Shown here in pieces: positions 33,909-45,922 of a DNA stretch of 64,000 bases. The notes beneath the pieces are model-generated. The model was not told the origin of the DNA. It ran no database searches and worked only from the letters and a program-made list of their open reading frames with translations. Numbering within the stretch: position 1 is the first letter of the stretch; every line of letters begins with the position of its first letter. Source of the stretch: Lenzites betulinus (lineage: Eukaryota > Basidiomycota > Agaricomycetes > Polyporales > Polyporaceae); the NCBI GenBank assembly GCA_022264855.1, contig JABYQU010000018.1, forward strand, positions 310,001-374,000. The letters run 5' to 3'. Both the position numbers and the translations under genes were made by a program.

Positions 33909-34696
33909 AGGACCCCCGAAAATCCCTATAGTAGGCCGGCCGATAGACGCCCCTTATCCGGACATCGTCCGGGCGATTTTTGCGCTATGATGGCCTAAAG
34001 TCCGGACAAGAAGGCCCCAAATGGGCCATCTAGCCGGCCAGGCTATCCAGACACCATGACGCCGTGGCTACGTAGGGTAGCCGGTAAGACCGGACACGGC
34101 AGGCCGCATTGGTCGTTCAGCCAATGAAGGTCGCCGGCCGGCCCATGGAGTAGTCTTACAAGCCTTGTAGAAGATAAGGCCGGTAGTCAGTAAATGTATT
34201 AGTCTACCAAGCCCGTCACTTCTTCAGGCGAAAGCGCCGTTGTGCACTAGTCAGATCGCACGCTATTCTGGGACCTTTGCGGCGAGAAATCAAGGTTCAC
34301 GGAGGCTGCGAAACTATGGCGGAAGCGACAGCCCGTAGAGTGGGCGAGCTGGTGGATGGATTGCGCTTCTACAAGACAATTTTACGATGAATGACTTGCT
34401 AAGGACTGTCTACGATGTGTATGTTGCTTATTGACCTCAAAATTGCGCTTTTGGGGGGACTGGGCCGGCGAATCCGGACAAAATTGCTTAGATTTTATAG
34501 CCGGCCGCGCCGTCCAGACATCGACGCGGCCCCGAAGGGGCCGGCCGAAAAATCCGGACATAGCTCTAAAGGAAGACGATCCTGGCCGAAAATCCGGACA
34601 TACCACCGCGAGACCTCCGAAAAATCGCCCGGACACGGAAGCCTGTAAACATGAGCGTCTATCGGCCGGCCTACTATAGGGATTTTCGGGGGTCCT
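33909..34696. mobile_element. Non-autonomous DNA transposon (MITE-like) with 8-bp TSD
   Basis: The ends are inverted copies of each other over about 42 bp, starting AGGACCCCCGAAAATCCCTA at 33909 and its complement ending at 34696. Similarity continues imperfectly inside (GTCCGGGCGATTTTT on the left, its complement AAAAATCGCCCGGAC on the right). The element is 788 bp, with no transposase frame. It is flanked by CGTGGACC at 33901-33908 and 34697-34704. An 8-bp duplication fits hAT or P superfamilies, but the terminal bases do not settle which. Copies of CCGGACA occur repeatedly inside. Confidence 0.85.
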
Positions 34697-34704
34697 CGTG
34701 GACC
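34697..34704 (+). repeat. 8-bp target-site duplication, right copy
   Basis: Second copy of CGTGGACC next to the right TIR. Confidence 0.8.
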
Positions 34705-34833
34705 ATGTCTTTGAGTGAGTCGCAAACTATTTTTGTCCAGGACTCACCTCGTGTTCTGTTTTTGGATGGGTTTTGCTCGGTCGGCAACGGGACACTGCCT
34801 GCCGTGTTGCAGACGACTATAGACGTCTCGATA

Positions 34834-35297
34834 GGAGTGCTCAATTCTGGCCGGCGGTTTGCCAGGACATTTTCTGAAGGGTCTCTTGGCGTTGATGCAC
34901 CTGATGCGCGGATAAGTGAGGAGGTGCGAAACATTGAATTGTTTGGCCAGCACTGGCAGCACAGTTGTGAACGTTCCGAATCGGGTAATCATTTGACTCG
35001 TCTCCATGCAGGACTCCGGGCTAGCCGCTCGCAGCCTTCGCCCTTCTATGAGCCATGGGCGGACGCGTAAATGACGGGACAAAGGAGGGTGCGTTGTAAT
35101 GATAAGTAGCCCTTCAACCGAGTTCCTGAGCTCAATGGACGTCTAAAATCGAACTGGTCGAGGGCTTTGCGGCGAGTTCTCGTTAGGGTTAGCTCACAAG
35201 AGGTTTCGGCTAACCTCGTTTGTCCTCGATTCGCTCCATCCCATCAGCGTTTTCAAAAAGTGTCCTGGCAAACGCTAGGCCAGAATTGAGCACCCCT
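34834..35297. repeat. Imperfect inverted repeat pair, about 45-bp arms
   Basis: GAGTGCTCAATTCTGGCC near 34836 and a complementary copy near 35295, each followed inward by a TTTGCCAGGACA-like block. The arms match with several mismatches. The sequence between has no coding character. I find no clear target-site duplication, so this may be an old TIR element. Confidence 0.5.
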
Positions 35298-35524
35298 GAT
35301 GCATTGCATCGTGGTCAGCTCGTGATGGACCTGAGCACCGCTACGGCGTCGCAATCCAGCGCCCCGGATAAGAGTCTCACATCCACGCGAGTATGAAGCT
35401 GTGTTCACCCTTGGTACTAATTATTTCGGGCATCTAGTCCTGAAACCCGCGCTGTGCTCAACTAGATGAATTCCTGCTTCAACTAGACCTCTTCTCTGCT
35501 ACCTCGAGGTGCCAGCAATTCGAC

Positions 35525-38219
35525 ATGGGGCAACCCTCCTCCAAGTTCCTCGTAAGCGACCCTTCCTGTATAGGTACCCCATACGCTCCCAAGGCGTCGA
35601 GCCTGGTATCATCAAGTGAGACGAAGAACTGGCGGACATACGATTACGTCGTCATCGGTGGTGGTAGGTCTTGCGCATAACGGCATATGATGTTTTTCGT
35701 ACTAATGTTCTCTTAGGCACCGCAGGCTGCGTTCTTGCCTCGAGACTGTCCGAAGATCCCGGCAATACAGTTTTACTCATCGAGGCCGGACAGAGGTATG
35801 TCCGCGACTCACAGTCGTCTCAGAATTGCGACTGAATGGGTTCGTGAAGTCATGAATATAGCATATACACCCGCATACCATATGCGTGGGGAAGGATATT
35901 GAAGACGGCTGCAGACTGGGCTTACTACACAACGTAAGCGCTTTGCTAGTGACAACAACATCTAGAAGCTAAAACGTTACATCCTTAGGCCACAGAAGGG
36001 GTTCAATGGACGTTCGGACTACTGGGCACGGGGGAAGATGCTAGGGGGATCCAGGTAGGCCGAGTCATATCCTCGATTCGCTTCCAGTCTTTGATACGCT
36101 ACAGTTCATTGAACGCGATGGTCTATCATCGATGCGATCCTGCAGGTCACGTCAACGCTAAGAGAATTTTGTACCATTGAGAGACTGCTCATAATTCCGT
36201 TTTCAGACTTCGACTCTTGGGAAAGCCAAGGCGCGACGGGCTGGGGTTATGAGTCATTGAAAAGGTTGGCCCAACATGATCGACGATCGACTGGCCAATA
36301 ACAGGTTTCTCTCTTCTTAGGTACTTCATAAAATCAGAAAGATACATACCTCGCACCCCGCACGCTGTGGATACCTCAAATAACGGCACTACCGGCCCTT
36401 GGACGCACACACACGTCCCTACTGCTGTGGGTAATTCTGCTCCCGACATTTAGAACACATTCCTGAACCTACTGTGAAGCCCATATGTTCTTCCATTCTC
36501 AAAGCCGCAAGAAATCTCGGGATCCCCACTCTAGAGTAATGTGCATATCTTTGTGAGCCTACTACCAGATATCTGACACGCTAGGATTCGAACAGAGACT
36601 TCAATACGCCTAAAGGTACCCTCGGCGCCGGGAATTTCATTGGAGCGGTGGACGAGAAGCATGAACGTAAGTGTTTCAGCTGACTGTAATCGACATAAGG
36701 CATGTTAAAGTATGTCACACGTAGGAAGCTCTGCTGCTACTGCCTACCTCACTCGCGAGGTGCTACAGAGGCCAAACCTCACTGTAGCAGTAACTATCAT
36801 GACTGAGAGGATCCTTTTCGCCAAGACTACCTCTGAAGACGACCCTCGCGCTGTAGGGGTGCAAATCTCTGCAAGTCGCGGTGGTCAACGATTCGTCGTC
36901 GGGGCCTCTAAGGAGGTCATCCTGTGTGCCGGCGCTGTTGGCTCGCCCCAAATTCTCCAACTATCAGGGGTAGGACCGGCGTCCCATCTCAAGCAACTCG
37001 ACATACCCGTGATTCACGACTTGCCCGCCGTAGGTGACAACCTGCTTGATGTATGTCCAACGGAGTATATATGTTGCCCTGAGCACAACTAAAGCTTTTT
37101 ATGCCTAGCATGTCGCTGCTGGCCCACTCGTATTTCGCGCCCGCCCCGGCTGGACCTGGGATCGCCTCACGCAGAATCCCTTGTACACACTCTTAATGAT
37201 TCTGCGATGGTTCGTGCTGGGCACGGGACCTTTGGCATCGCTAGCGTTCCAATGCGGGATATTCATCCGATCAGACGACGAGAGGTAGGTACTCCATTTA
37301 TATTTGTTCCATTCGAGGCTGAGTTACATCTATTGCGTAGCTTACCCTTCGGTGATCCGCTGCCCATCAAGGATCGGACCTCGGGCCCACGCGCGCCCGA
37401 CATTGAGTTCATGGTCGTTCCTCTTGTGGCTGTAGATTTCGACAGAGGAGGGACTCCTCGGGGGACGTATGGCATTACTGTCGTAAGTTGCGACTCCCAC
37501 GCTTCAGCTCGAACATTCGCTAATTAGCGTCTACCTACAGGGCGCTCTCCTACTCAAACCTTGTAGCACTGGAACGATCCGCCTACGCACTTCAGACCCT
37601 TACGATCACCCCCTGATCGACGCAAAGTGAGTGTGTCGCGGGTGAGATAGCTGCGTCGGATGATGCTAACGAGATGGGTCAGCTATCTAGCAGACGAGAG
37701 TGACCTGAACGTCCTGACCAAGGCCGTGCGATTATTTACGCATCTGGCACGCACCCCGCCGTTGGCGCATGCGCTCGACCTTCGACCGGAGACAAACAAA
37801 GATAGCATGTTCTGGCTTGGTCATTGCTACCCCAACAAGGTATAGTACCCGACGTGTGTTGCCTCCGGCACTAATCATGAGGGTTGTAACAAACTCCCAG
37901 ATCACCGACGACGATATCAAGGAATTCATCAAGAACTCTGGGCAGTCTTCTCTGCATCCCGTACGTTTCCCCATCCCGCGAATTCGGGTATTCACAGCTC
38001 TAACTATACCCTCGATATCAGACATCATCGGTACGAATGGGAAACGATCCGAAGACCAGCGCGGTGGACCCAGAGCTTCGAGTCCACGGTATTCAAGGAC
38101 TTCGCGTCATGGACGCGTCGGTCTTTCCGGACCAGGTGTCCGGACATCCAGCAGCTGTAGTTATCGCTATGACGGAAAGAGCGGCAGATTTGATCAAGGC
38201 TACCGACGCTGACTCGTGA
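35525..38219 (+). CDS. GMC oxidoreductase (choline dehydrogenase-like)
   Basis: FAD-dependent alcohol/aldehyde oxidoreductase. Sixteen exons (35525-35663, 35717-35795, 35862-35933, 35989-36054, 36105-36145, 36207-36264, 36321-36430, 36454-36535, 36596-36666, 36725-37050, 37109-37284, 37341-37482, 37541-37626, 37683-37839, 37901-37960, 38022-38219) join in frame to 1863 nt (620 residues). The FAD motif GGGTAGCVLASRLSED lies near residue 45; KMLGGSSSLNAMVYHR is GMC signature 1; AGAVGSPQILQLSGVGP is signature 2; catalytic His residues lie in LHPTSSVRMG and VSGHPAAV. Substrate cannot be read from sequence. The first residues, MGQPSSKF, fit an N-myristoylation signal (Gly2, Ser6) instead of a signal peptide. 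Different from the alcohol oxidase at 17612-20309: low similarity outside the GMC motifs. Confidence 0.88.
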
Positions 38220-38579
38220 CATCAGCGTAGCGTCAGTTCCAACCCTTGTTACAAAGAACCCTGCGCAACCCCAGGGCGATACAATACATAATACATAGTC
38301 GACTCCCCGATACATCATACATCCCGACCCACGATGACCTGTCAAACTTTCAAGGCTTCGCCAGAGCTACCGGGGGTATAGTGCTCCCAAATGACCTCAC
38401 GAACCCCCGAAGAATCTTTGCGGATATGGGCCTTTGGCTGGCACGGCGATCTAAGTATTCTTCATCCACAATCAACCTGCGGCGGTCTGACAGAGGCACC
38501 GACCGAGGGAAGGTGCGCACAGGTCCGAAGGGAATGGCCTTCACAGTTACACTGGCGTCAGCACAACACGCCCTATACT

Positions 38580-39704
38580 TCAGCCATATGGAGGACTCAC
38601 CTCTCTTGCGTAAAATCCGTAGGGCGGGTCGAAGAGGCGGTACAGGATGTTCCTCGTCTTGCAGAAATCGAACAACGTTCGTGCTGTGAGCCTCGCATCC
38701 GCCGCCCTCTCCGACTCCAATGTACGGCAATGGAAACTCAGCGTCTTCAGAGACCCTTCCGCGCGATCACAGTATGCCGCCAGCGAGCCAATATATTGTC
38801 TTATATGCTGCCCTATGCCGTTGCTGTCGTGCAAGGAGAGGTGAACGAGGCCGAGGGGGAGCCGGCCGAAGAGGTCAGGTGACTCGAGTATGGAGGACAA
38901 CAGCGGCATGCTAAACTCCACATCCTCCAAAGACGGCGCGAACGCAGCTAAGTCGGATGTGCAGCCGAGAGACGCGGGGATGCCCAACGAGCGGAGGGAG
39001 GGGCCTACGCCTAGCTCAACCAACGGTTCAATCTGTAGTCCGGGGCACCGGATATGCAGCACCTCCAACGTTTGTGCTGATCCGGAGAGGGCCCATAAGA
39101 GGAAGGGATTTGGGTATCGCTCAGCGGTGGAAAAACGCAGATCCTTGAGCTCTGTGAGAGGCATTGGCCACTCGTCCTCAGCGATCGAGGCCTGGTCTCG
39201 GACACTGTTGAAGTCGACCTCCAGGAATTGCACTGCCCTTCGATACACCGAGAGGATTTGAAGGATGGGTTTGCAGTAGAACGCGCGTATTCTCAGTGCT
39301 TCGACTCGAGGGCCGCGCCAGAGACAACCCAGCGCTTCGGGTCGGAAGGAGGCGTGGAACATGGAGAGATGCAGCTCGCGGATATTTGGACAAATCTCTA
39401 TGATCTCGGTGTAGATCGCCTGGTGGTCCACGACGATGGAGAGGGTCCGCACGCATCCCCGGAGGAAGGCCGCATGCTCGGTGTCGGCTGTCTTGGTGAC
39501 CGCATTCTTGAACAACCTGCACTGGGCAGCGCCACTGTTGAGCGCGACGTGGGTGAAGAGAAGCTGTTGGGCATATGGGCGCCATGCACGGCATACCCGG
39601 GAGTATCTTTTTAGCCATTTGTATCGCGGAAGGAGGTCGTCTTGTTGGGCTTCGTCCAGGATGGAGATGATGAGTTCATTGGGCAGGTGCTGTGAAGTTG
39701 ACAT
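38580..39704 (-). CDS. F-box-like protein with leucine-rich region
   Basis: Single coding exon of 374 residues. An F-box-like start (LPNELIISILDEAQQDDLL, then VCRAWRPYAQQLLF) is followed by helical/LRR-type segments with regularly spaced Leu (LRSLGIPASLG, LEDVEFSMPLL). This is a very large, fast-evolving family in Agaricomycetes; members are presumed SCF adaptors with unknown substrates. The ATG at 39704 is preceded in frame by extra codons, but those are better read as a 5' UTR intron (39775-39711: GTAAGT donor, CTAAC branch site, CAG acceptor), so I start at MSTSQHLPN. The last exon ends with TGA at 38582-38580. Confidence 0.75.
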   Translation of the reverse strand: MSTSQHLPNELIISILDEAQQDDLLPRYKWLKRYSRVCRAWRPYAQQLLFTHVALNSGAAQCRLFKNAVTKTADTEHAAFLRGCVRTLSIVVDHQAIYTEIIEICPNIRELHLSMFHASFRPEALGCLWRGPRVEALRIRAFYCKPILQILSVYRRAVQFLEVDFNSVRDQASIAEDEWPMPLTELKDLRFSTAERYPNPFLLWALSGSAQTLEVLHIRCPGLQIEPLVELGVGPSLRSLGIPASLGCTSDLAAFAPSLEDVEFSMPLLSSILESPDLFGRLPLGLVHLSLHDSNGIGQHIRQYIGSLAAYCDRAEGSLKTLSFHCRTLESERAADARLTARTLFDFCKTRNILYRLFDPPYGFYAREVSPPYG

Positions 39705-39710
39705 TGAACT

Positions 39711-39775
39711 CTGCACATCCAAGAACTTGTTAGTGGACTTGGTCACATCCGAAACGGCGAACTTCGGATACTTAC
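39711..39775 (-). other. 5' UTR intron of the F-box gene
   Basis: GTAAGT at 39775, CACTAACAAG branch-like site and GTGCAG at 39711, 65 nt long, just upstream of the ATG at 39704. Confidence 0.6.
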
Positions 39776-40157
39776 TGTTGGTGAAACGAGCGCGGTTGAG
39801 ACTTTGAAGTTTGAGGAAAGCCCGGCTTTTTGAAAGAGTGTGCCACTGGTTGCTGCGCTCGCGGGCGGTGCGACCGGAATGCCCGAGCACATGTCACTGG
39901 ACCACGATCACCGATGGCGGGTGCCTCTCCCAGCACTTCCCTCTCCCAGGGGGCCGCCACTGAGTACTGAGTACTGAAACCGCAGTCACGAACAAGCCGC
40001 TATGTCGACGTGTGTGAAGCAATATGTACATGAATCATGCGATTCTGAATAGGATGGCTATAGCTTATCGACAAATAAATCACAACGCCAGAGTAGCCCC
40101 GCGGAAGTAGTGGCCTGGTCTGGCACAAAGACGAAAAACAAAGACCCCTTAACCTGA

Positions 40158-43100
40158 CTATGAGCCCACAGGGACCGCACTCCAGCTGGAAGACAGCGGT
40201 TTCTGCAGGTCTCCATCCCACGACAGATCGTCGTCCTTCGATGCCGACGATGCTCGATGTCGTATCCTCGGATCGGCCACTACTGTCGGTGAGGTTTCGC
40301 CGGAGCCGCCGCCCTCTGGACTCCCTGACCCTGACCCCCTATCCTCCTCATCTCCATCATCCTCCATGTGGTCGTCCTCGTCTTGGTAGTTGTCGTTCAT
40401 GTCGAGGTCCATCACATCCGCCACGGTCTGTGCGGTGATGAAGGAGTCGTCCGCGCCCGCCTTCCCGTCTGGCGTCGAGGACGACGCAGCGGTGGATGAC
40501 GGTTTCCGGCGTTGACCAGACTTTTCCAGCTTACGCAAGATCTTCGCGATGTAATCTTTCGCAAACTTCTTAATCTTTGTGGTCTTCTCCTCTGAGAGCG
40601 TCTCCAGTCGGCCCTCCTTGTAGCTCGCGGACTTCTTCTCCTTCTCCGCGATCGTTTGCGTCAACTGTAAAGAGGTATCAGAATCATACCCCACATTGGG
40701 TCGTAACAAGACACGCACCTCCTTCGCATACTTCTTGAATAGGTCGTGGTCCATCTGGTCCTTGTACTTCGACATGCACTTGACCACGACGGCGCCGATG
40801 AGCTTCAGCAGCCGCTTCTCCTTGTTCGCCTCCCTCTCCTCCTTCGACAGCTGTTTAGACTTCTTCGCAGCCGCGGCCTTCTTTCGCGCCAATCGCTTAC
40901 TCTCGCGATCCGCGCGCTCCTTGTCCGTCATGCCACGAGAACTGGGCTTCTCCTCCGGCTTGGGCTTCTTGGCATCAGCTTCCGCGGCCGCGGCAGCAGC
41001 GGCGATGATAGCAGCGACGTCGTGTTGCCTCCGCGCCTCCGCAGCCCGGCGAGCACGCATCTCCTGCTGTGGGTCAGGCAGGAACACAGGCATCGGCATC
41101 GACTCGTGTTTCGGTGACTTTGGCCGGGCGAGACTAAGTTTGAAGTCGGCGAAGTCGTCGTCTTCCGGGCGCGAGCGTTTCGAAGGTCGCAGGTCTTCGT
41201 CGTGATAGATGACGATGGGCTCCGAGACGTCCTGGCCCTCCTGTATAGAAATTAGCTTCCTGATAATGAGACAGAGAACGTACCCGGACTTACCCCTTTC
41301 ACGCGCTTCGGTATCCGGTACGCGTACTCGAGGCTCTCCCATAGTGCGAGGAGCTGATGGCATCGTCAGGAAGGCTTTCAGAACAGTATAGAACCCTGTT
41401 CACCTTCTTCGCAAGCGCAGAGACCGTCTCGTTCTCAGACTGAGCACAGAGCTTGACAGGCTCGGCGACCTTTGAGTCTTCTACCTTGTTGCGTTGAATG
41501 AGTGGCCAGGTGCACATGCACTCCATCGCCTTTTCAACAAGAGATTAGCCATGGGATGTAGTTTGCGAGCTCAATGAACTGACCAGTGTTTGAACCTCGA
41601 CATCGTTGTTATAGTCGTCGAGGATGTTCGTGATGACACTGAAGCCTCGCAAACGCATGACTTGCCGAAGACAAGCCAACTCTTCCGTGAGCTATTGAGG
41701 TGCAGATGACTGCGTTAGTCGTATAAGAGCATAAATGGCACAAGCAACGTACCTTGATACGCGTGAGCAGCTTCACAAGAACCTTTCTGCTCTGTGTTTG
41801 GCGCATCGCCTGCACAACCTTGGGCACGTCTTTCAAGACGATCGGCTTGAGATCAGGCTGAAGGCGTTCTCATTAGTACAGCAGCCAATCAGCGTGGCGC
41901 GATGACATACTATGAAGTCCTCGTCCAACTTCTTGCCCTTCTTCTTCTTCGAGCCCTTGAGACCGAATTTCTCCACCTCTTCAGAGATACCGAGCGCTAG
42001 AGGAGCATATAAGACGGGGGAACCGAACACAATTACAAGCCAGCGCACCGTCTAGGTAGAGATCATCCATCCCCGCGAGATCCGTCTGGGTCTTGCCACC
42101 AATGAAACCGACACAATTAGGCTCCCCGCAGTAGCATGGTTGCGCATCATGGCTGCAGACCGCCTTGGTGTTAGTGCGCGGTACGTACATGACACGGAAA
42201 AATCATACCCATAACGGTCGACGTTGTAGTTGAAAGTCAGCTCCTCGTTGTGCTTGATCAAACGACTGGCGAAGATGCCCATGCGAACCCGGTTCCCGAC
42301 GGTCCACCTCTCTACATAGCAGTTGGGGTTGCAGCTGTGGTTAGCAAAGCGACCAATTCCGCCACGCTTCGTCGCATCGATGAACTGGCTTATGATCAGT
42401 TGGGCTCTGATAAAGCTGCTGAAGAAGCGACGGACCTCGTCACGCTGAAGCGCCATGAAGTAGAAATGTCGGATGCCTTCCTCAGCGTATAGCCGCATCC
42501 GTTTGTACAAGGATGGTTGGCTGACCACATCGCCAACGTACTCATAGATGAACCCATCCCTAAAGAGAGTTAGCACTGCCTAGAAGAGATAGTGGGATAT
42601 CGTACTTAGGGATGTCCTTGCCGGCTCGAAGACCAAATCCCTTCATCTCTGTCTTTACGATCTCAAGGTTGGCGTATTGCTTGCGCTGGAAGCTGTCTAA
42701 AAGTCAGATGAGGTAGGTTTGACATACCACATCACGTACCGCTGATTCTGGCAATACGCGCCACATCGACAGTCCTCCGGCAGGCATTCCACCTGAGTTA
42801 GTCGGTTGATACAGTCGGAGTTGTGTCCACAAGCAGTGCCGAGATCGTCGACGCCTGCATGGATGCATGGGAAGGTAAAAATGTGAGCCAGGAAGTCATG
42901 CAAGAGTGCGTGGAACAGAGCAGAGACAGGCAGCAAGCTGGTGTCTACCCCCACCAGTACCCTCCGTGGTAGACCGGAAAGCTTCGGAGGCAAGAGCAGG
43001 GCCGGAGATACCGAGAAAATGTATGTACGACAGACAGACCTGTTGCCAGCAAATGCGCTGCGCAACGTAAAACAAATGTGCAGTGCGCTTTAGCGCGGCT

Positions 43101-43688
43101 GCGTGCGAATAGGCTTACTGCCCTCAAAACAGATACGGCAAACGGAGCCAACCCGCGTTGTGTTCTGCGCATGCAGAGTATACGTAGGATGGGGGCCAAC
43201 GGGGCGTGAACGCACCCCATGACGGAGAGCGGCGGGGAATGGAGAATGAAACCGTACTGACCATGCTCGTATTGACAATCACACAACATGCCCTCGAAGG
43301 ACTCCCTGGACTTGCCCAACGTACTGTACTGATAGTGGTTGTCTGGGAGCTCGACGAAGGTCTTCATCGCCTCCTCCTCTGCTCGGGGTAGGTCCCCAAT
43401 CAATTGCACGGGTGCTTTCGGAGGTTTGCCCTTCGTCTTGGACGATACAGGAGGCGTTGCGGACGGGGTGGACTTGAGCGACGTGTACTCCATCTTGGCT
43501 TCGACAGAAGTGCTTCGTGACATGTCGAGCTCAGAGCTCTCCGCCTTAACGGTTGTGGAGGCGAATGAATCGACCATTTCCTCCTCCTTTAGGCTGAATT
43601 CCAGAGCCTCCTCCTTTGCGACGTCCGACTCAAACAGGAGAGCCGCGGACGTTTGGCTATCAACATGCAGTTCCGTCATTGTGGACAT
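40158..43688 (-). CDS. SET2: Histone H3 lysine-36 methyltransferase SET2
   Basis: Nuclear methyltransferase that travels with elongating RNA polymerase II and methylates H3K36. On the minus strand, exon 1 is 43688-43262 and the next exons begin 42854, 42692, 42559 and 42384; several more follow to the TAG at 40160-40158. Domains in order: AWS (CDCQYEH, then [24 protein letters not shown]), SET ([41 protein letters not shown]), post-SET (CYCGEPNC), a helical middle ending in YRIPKRVK, and a C-terminal SRI domain ([12 protein letters not shown], then [15 protein letters not shown]) that binds phosphorylated Pol II CTD. I see no WW domain. Intron 1 (43261-42855, 407 nt) is unusually long for this genome. 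ATG at 43688 chosen because an in-frame stop lies just upstream. Confidence 0.92.
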
Positions 43689-44031
43689 GTCAAGGACCAC
43701 TAGTGGAACACCACAAGTGCTCGTTTCGGGCAGAGGACCTGCTAGGTCGTGAGATGCTGAGTCCTGGACCGGACGTGCGCTCGGAGGCGCCGCAGTCTCT
43801 TGTCGACTGATAAATTAGACCTGCAGAGCAAACGGCAGTCAGAAAGCCAACAAACAGTTCAAAGCAGCAGAGAGGCGGAGGCAGCGGAGATGGAGAGCCA
43901 AAAGCAAGAGGTCTGAGACAGAATCCGTTCCGGAGTAAGTAGTCCGAGTCCAAAGGACGCTCGGCGCTTAGCCGCCCATCGTTTCTCCTTCAAACTGCAA
44001 AGTCCCTTCGCCACAAAATCTCGCGCTTGTC
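43689..44031. promoter_or_regulatory. Bidirectional promoter of SET2 and RPA49
   Basis: Only 343 bp separate the two divergent start codons, so both 5' UTRs and promoters must share it. No TATA box seen; typical of housekeeping genes. Confidence 0.6.
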
Positions 44032-45677
44032 ATGTCCGCCGCTCTCTCCAGCAAGAAACGAAAAAGGGGCGCAGAGGATGCGGATAAGACGACGCTCGCT
44101 CTCAGCACGCAACCTGCAAATCAGGGAGGACCGGTGTTGGGTGAGTACGGCCTCTCGGAGCAGCGCGCAGCAAAGCTCACCTAGGTGTAGCTAGCTTTCC
44201 ATCACTGGAGCCACCCAAGTCAACCGCGTTCAAGTGCTATGTGCAGAAGGGAGCAGACAAAAGCGCGCCATTTGAAGCGCAACCCACGATCGTTGCGGGG
44301 GAGGCGGAGACCGTGGAGTTCTTCACCGCAGACGGTCCGTTGACTTCGACGGGGTGCAGGTGCGTATCCATGTCTACCTCATGATCACCGCGTTCTTGAG
44401 CTTTCACGCAGCTACATGATCGGCGTTCATGACAAGCGTACAAACACCACGACTTTGCGTCCCGTTCCGCTGCACATCCTCACGCGCCAGGTGAAAGCGC
44501 TCAAGAACCTCCGGCCGATCGAAGTCTCCACGGAGGAGCGTATGGCTCAGCGCAACAAACTCGGGGAGGCTTTCGGCACGAAGAAGGCGCAGGCAGCGAT
44601 TCGCGCGCGCGAGAGGAATAGGGTGGACGTCGACGCCATGAAGAATGTGGCGGGCCACCTGCAGGACACGATCATGCAGAACACGGAAACGCTTCCTACA
44701 GCAGGTGCGTACGCTGATTGCGCCCATCAACCTCGATTTGCTGAACCATTTTCTTTAGATGAAGCAAAAGCCACCGCAGATAGTAGCCGCCTCATCCCGC
44801 CATACAACGCCGACGCTCAGAGCCCCAAGGAAGTCTATGCATTACACGACATTATCCCAGAAGCCGAGTTCAATGCGCTTCCCATCTCTGCATTCAAGTC
44901 AGCGAAGTCAGATAAAGACCGGATAGCGCTCCTGCCATACAGCCGGTCCGACTGGCTTAGGTTACAAATCAAACTCATCTATAGCGCACCCAAAGCCAAC
45001 AAAACAGACTTGTTGGTCCCGTCTATTTGAAGTTGAATTGTTCGGATCTGACAAGTCACCCCCAGAAAAATCGTGTATTACATCGCGACGATGATGGCGT
45101 TTTCCAAGAACTCAAGAAACGTAGGTGACAAGGAAGCCCTACAGCAGCGCCTCCCCGGTGTGCCACCCATCGTACTTGATGGGCTCATCTCTCGATTCGC
45201 CGAGACTGAGCGAAGCACCAACAAGTACGCGATCACCACTCTTCATACCGGACGATAGCGCTAATCGACTTCGCAGGCCAAAAATGACGCCACAGACGGA
45301 GACGACGCTTTTGACTTACATGTTTGCGCTCTGTCTCCAGATCGAAGACTTCGCAGCCGACGTGGAGACTCTCGCTCATGACCTGAGCATGGCCCCGACG
45401 AAGTAAGTTCTCAGTGCACGAGTGATACATGTATAGCTTTGTCTGATCTACCTGTATCAGAGTGAGCGGCTTGTTCAAGTCCCTCGGTATGTATGATCAC
45501 ACTTGGTATCCTATACCGGTTTCGAATGATCTACTGGCAGGTTGCACTATCAAGAAGCTCGGCCCGAACGAGCTGAAGGAGCGCGGTCTCCCCGACATCG
45601 CGGGAGAAACCAAACGTGCCGTTCTCAAAGTCCCTCTGGAGTTTCCCAAAAACAGGGTCAAGCGTGCGAGGCGATGA
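44032..45677 (+). CDS. RPA49: RNA polymerase I subunit A49
   Basis: Pol I-specific subunit that, with A34.5, forms a TFIIF/TFIIE-like module for rDNA initiation and elongation. Eight exons (44032-44140, 44191-44359, 44412-44704, 44759-45011, 45066-45224, 45277-45402, 45461-45486, 45541-45677) join in frame to 1272 nt (423 residues), normal length. The N-terminal half is the dimerisation domain (FKCYVQ, then SYMIGVHDKRTNTTTLRPVP); the C-terminal half is the tandem winged-helix region (KIVYYIATMMAF, then VPPIVLDGLISRF and LLTYMFALCLQIEDF). The donor at 45012 (GTTGGT) is weak and could be shifted a few bases. The basic C-terminus (KNRVKRARR) suits a nucleolar protein. Confidence 0.88.
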
Positions 45678-45922
45678 TGGATACTAGGTTTATTGGTGTT
45701 GTCGAATCTCCAGTCGCGTCACTATCTTGCCCTTCGTTGGGGTTCATGGATGTTGATGAATACAGCACGTACCGAGAGGCTTCACTCTACGGCTACCTTG
45801 AACTTCGTATCAAAGTCAATGCGGCGAAAAGGTGCGCCACGGCTGATTCATGAGGCGTGCATCTGATCCCTAGCCGTATCGCTCCCTCAAACGGGCGGCG
45901 TTCCTTACGACTGGTCTAGGTA

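Noticed and set aside
39705..39890. 62-residue N-terminal extension of the F-box protein
   Set aside because: The segment has a full set of intron signals and is better read as a 5' UTR intron plus leader.
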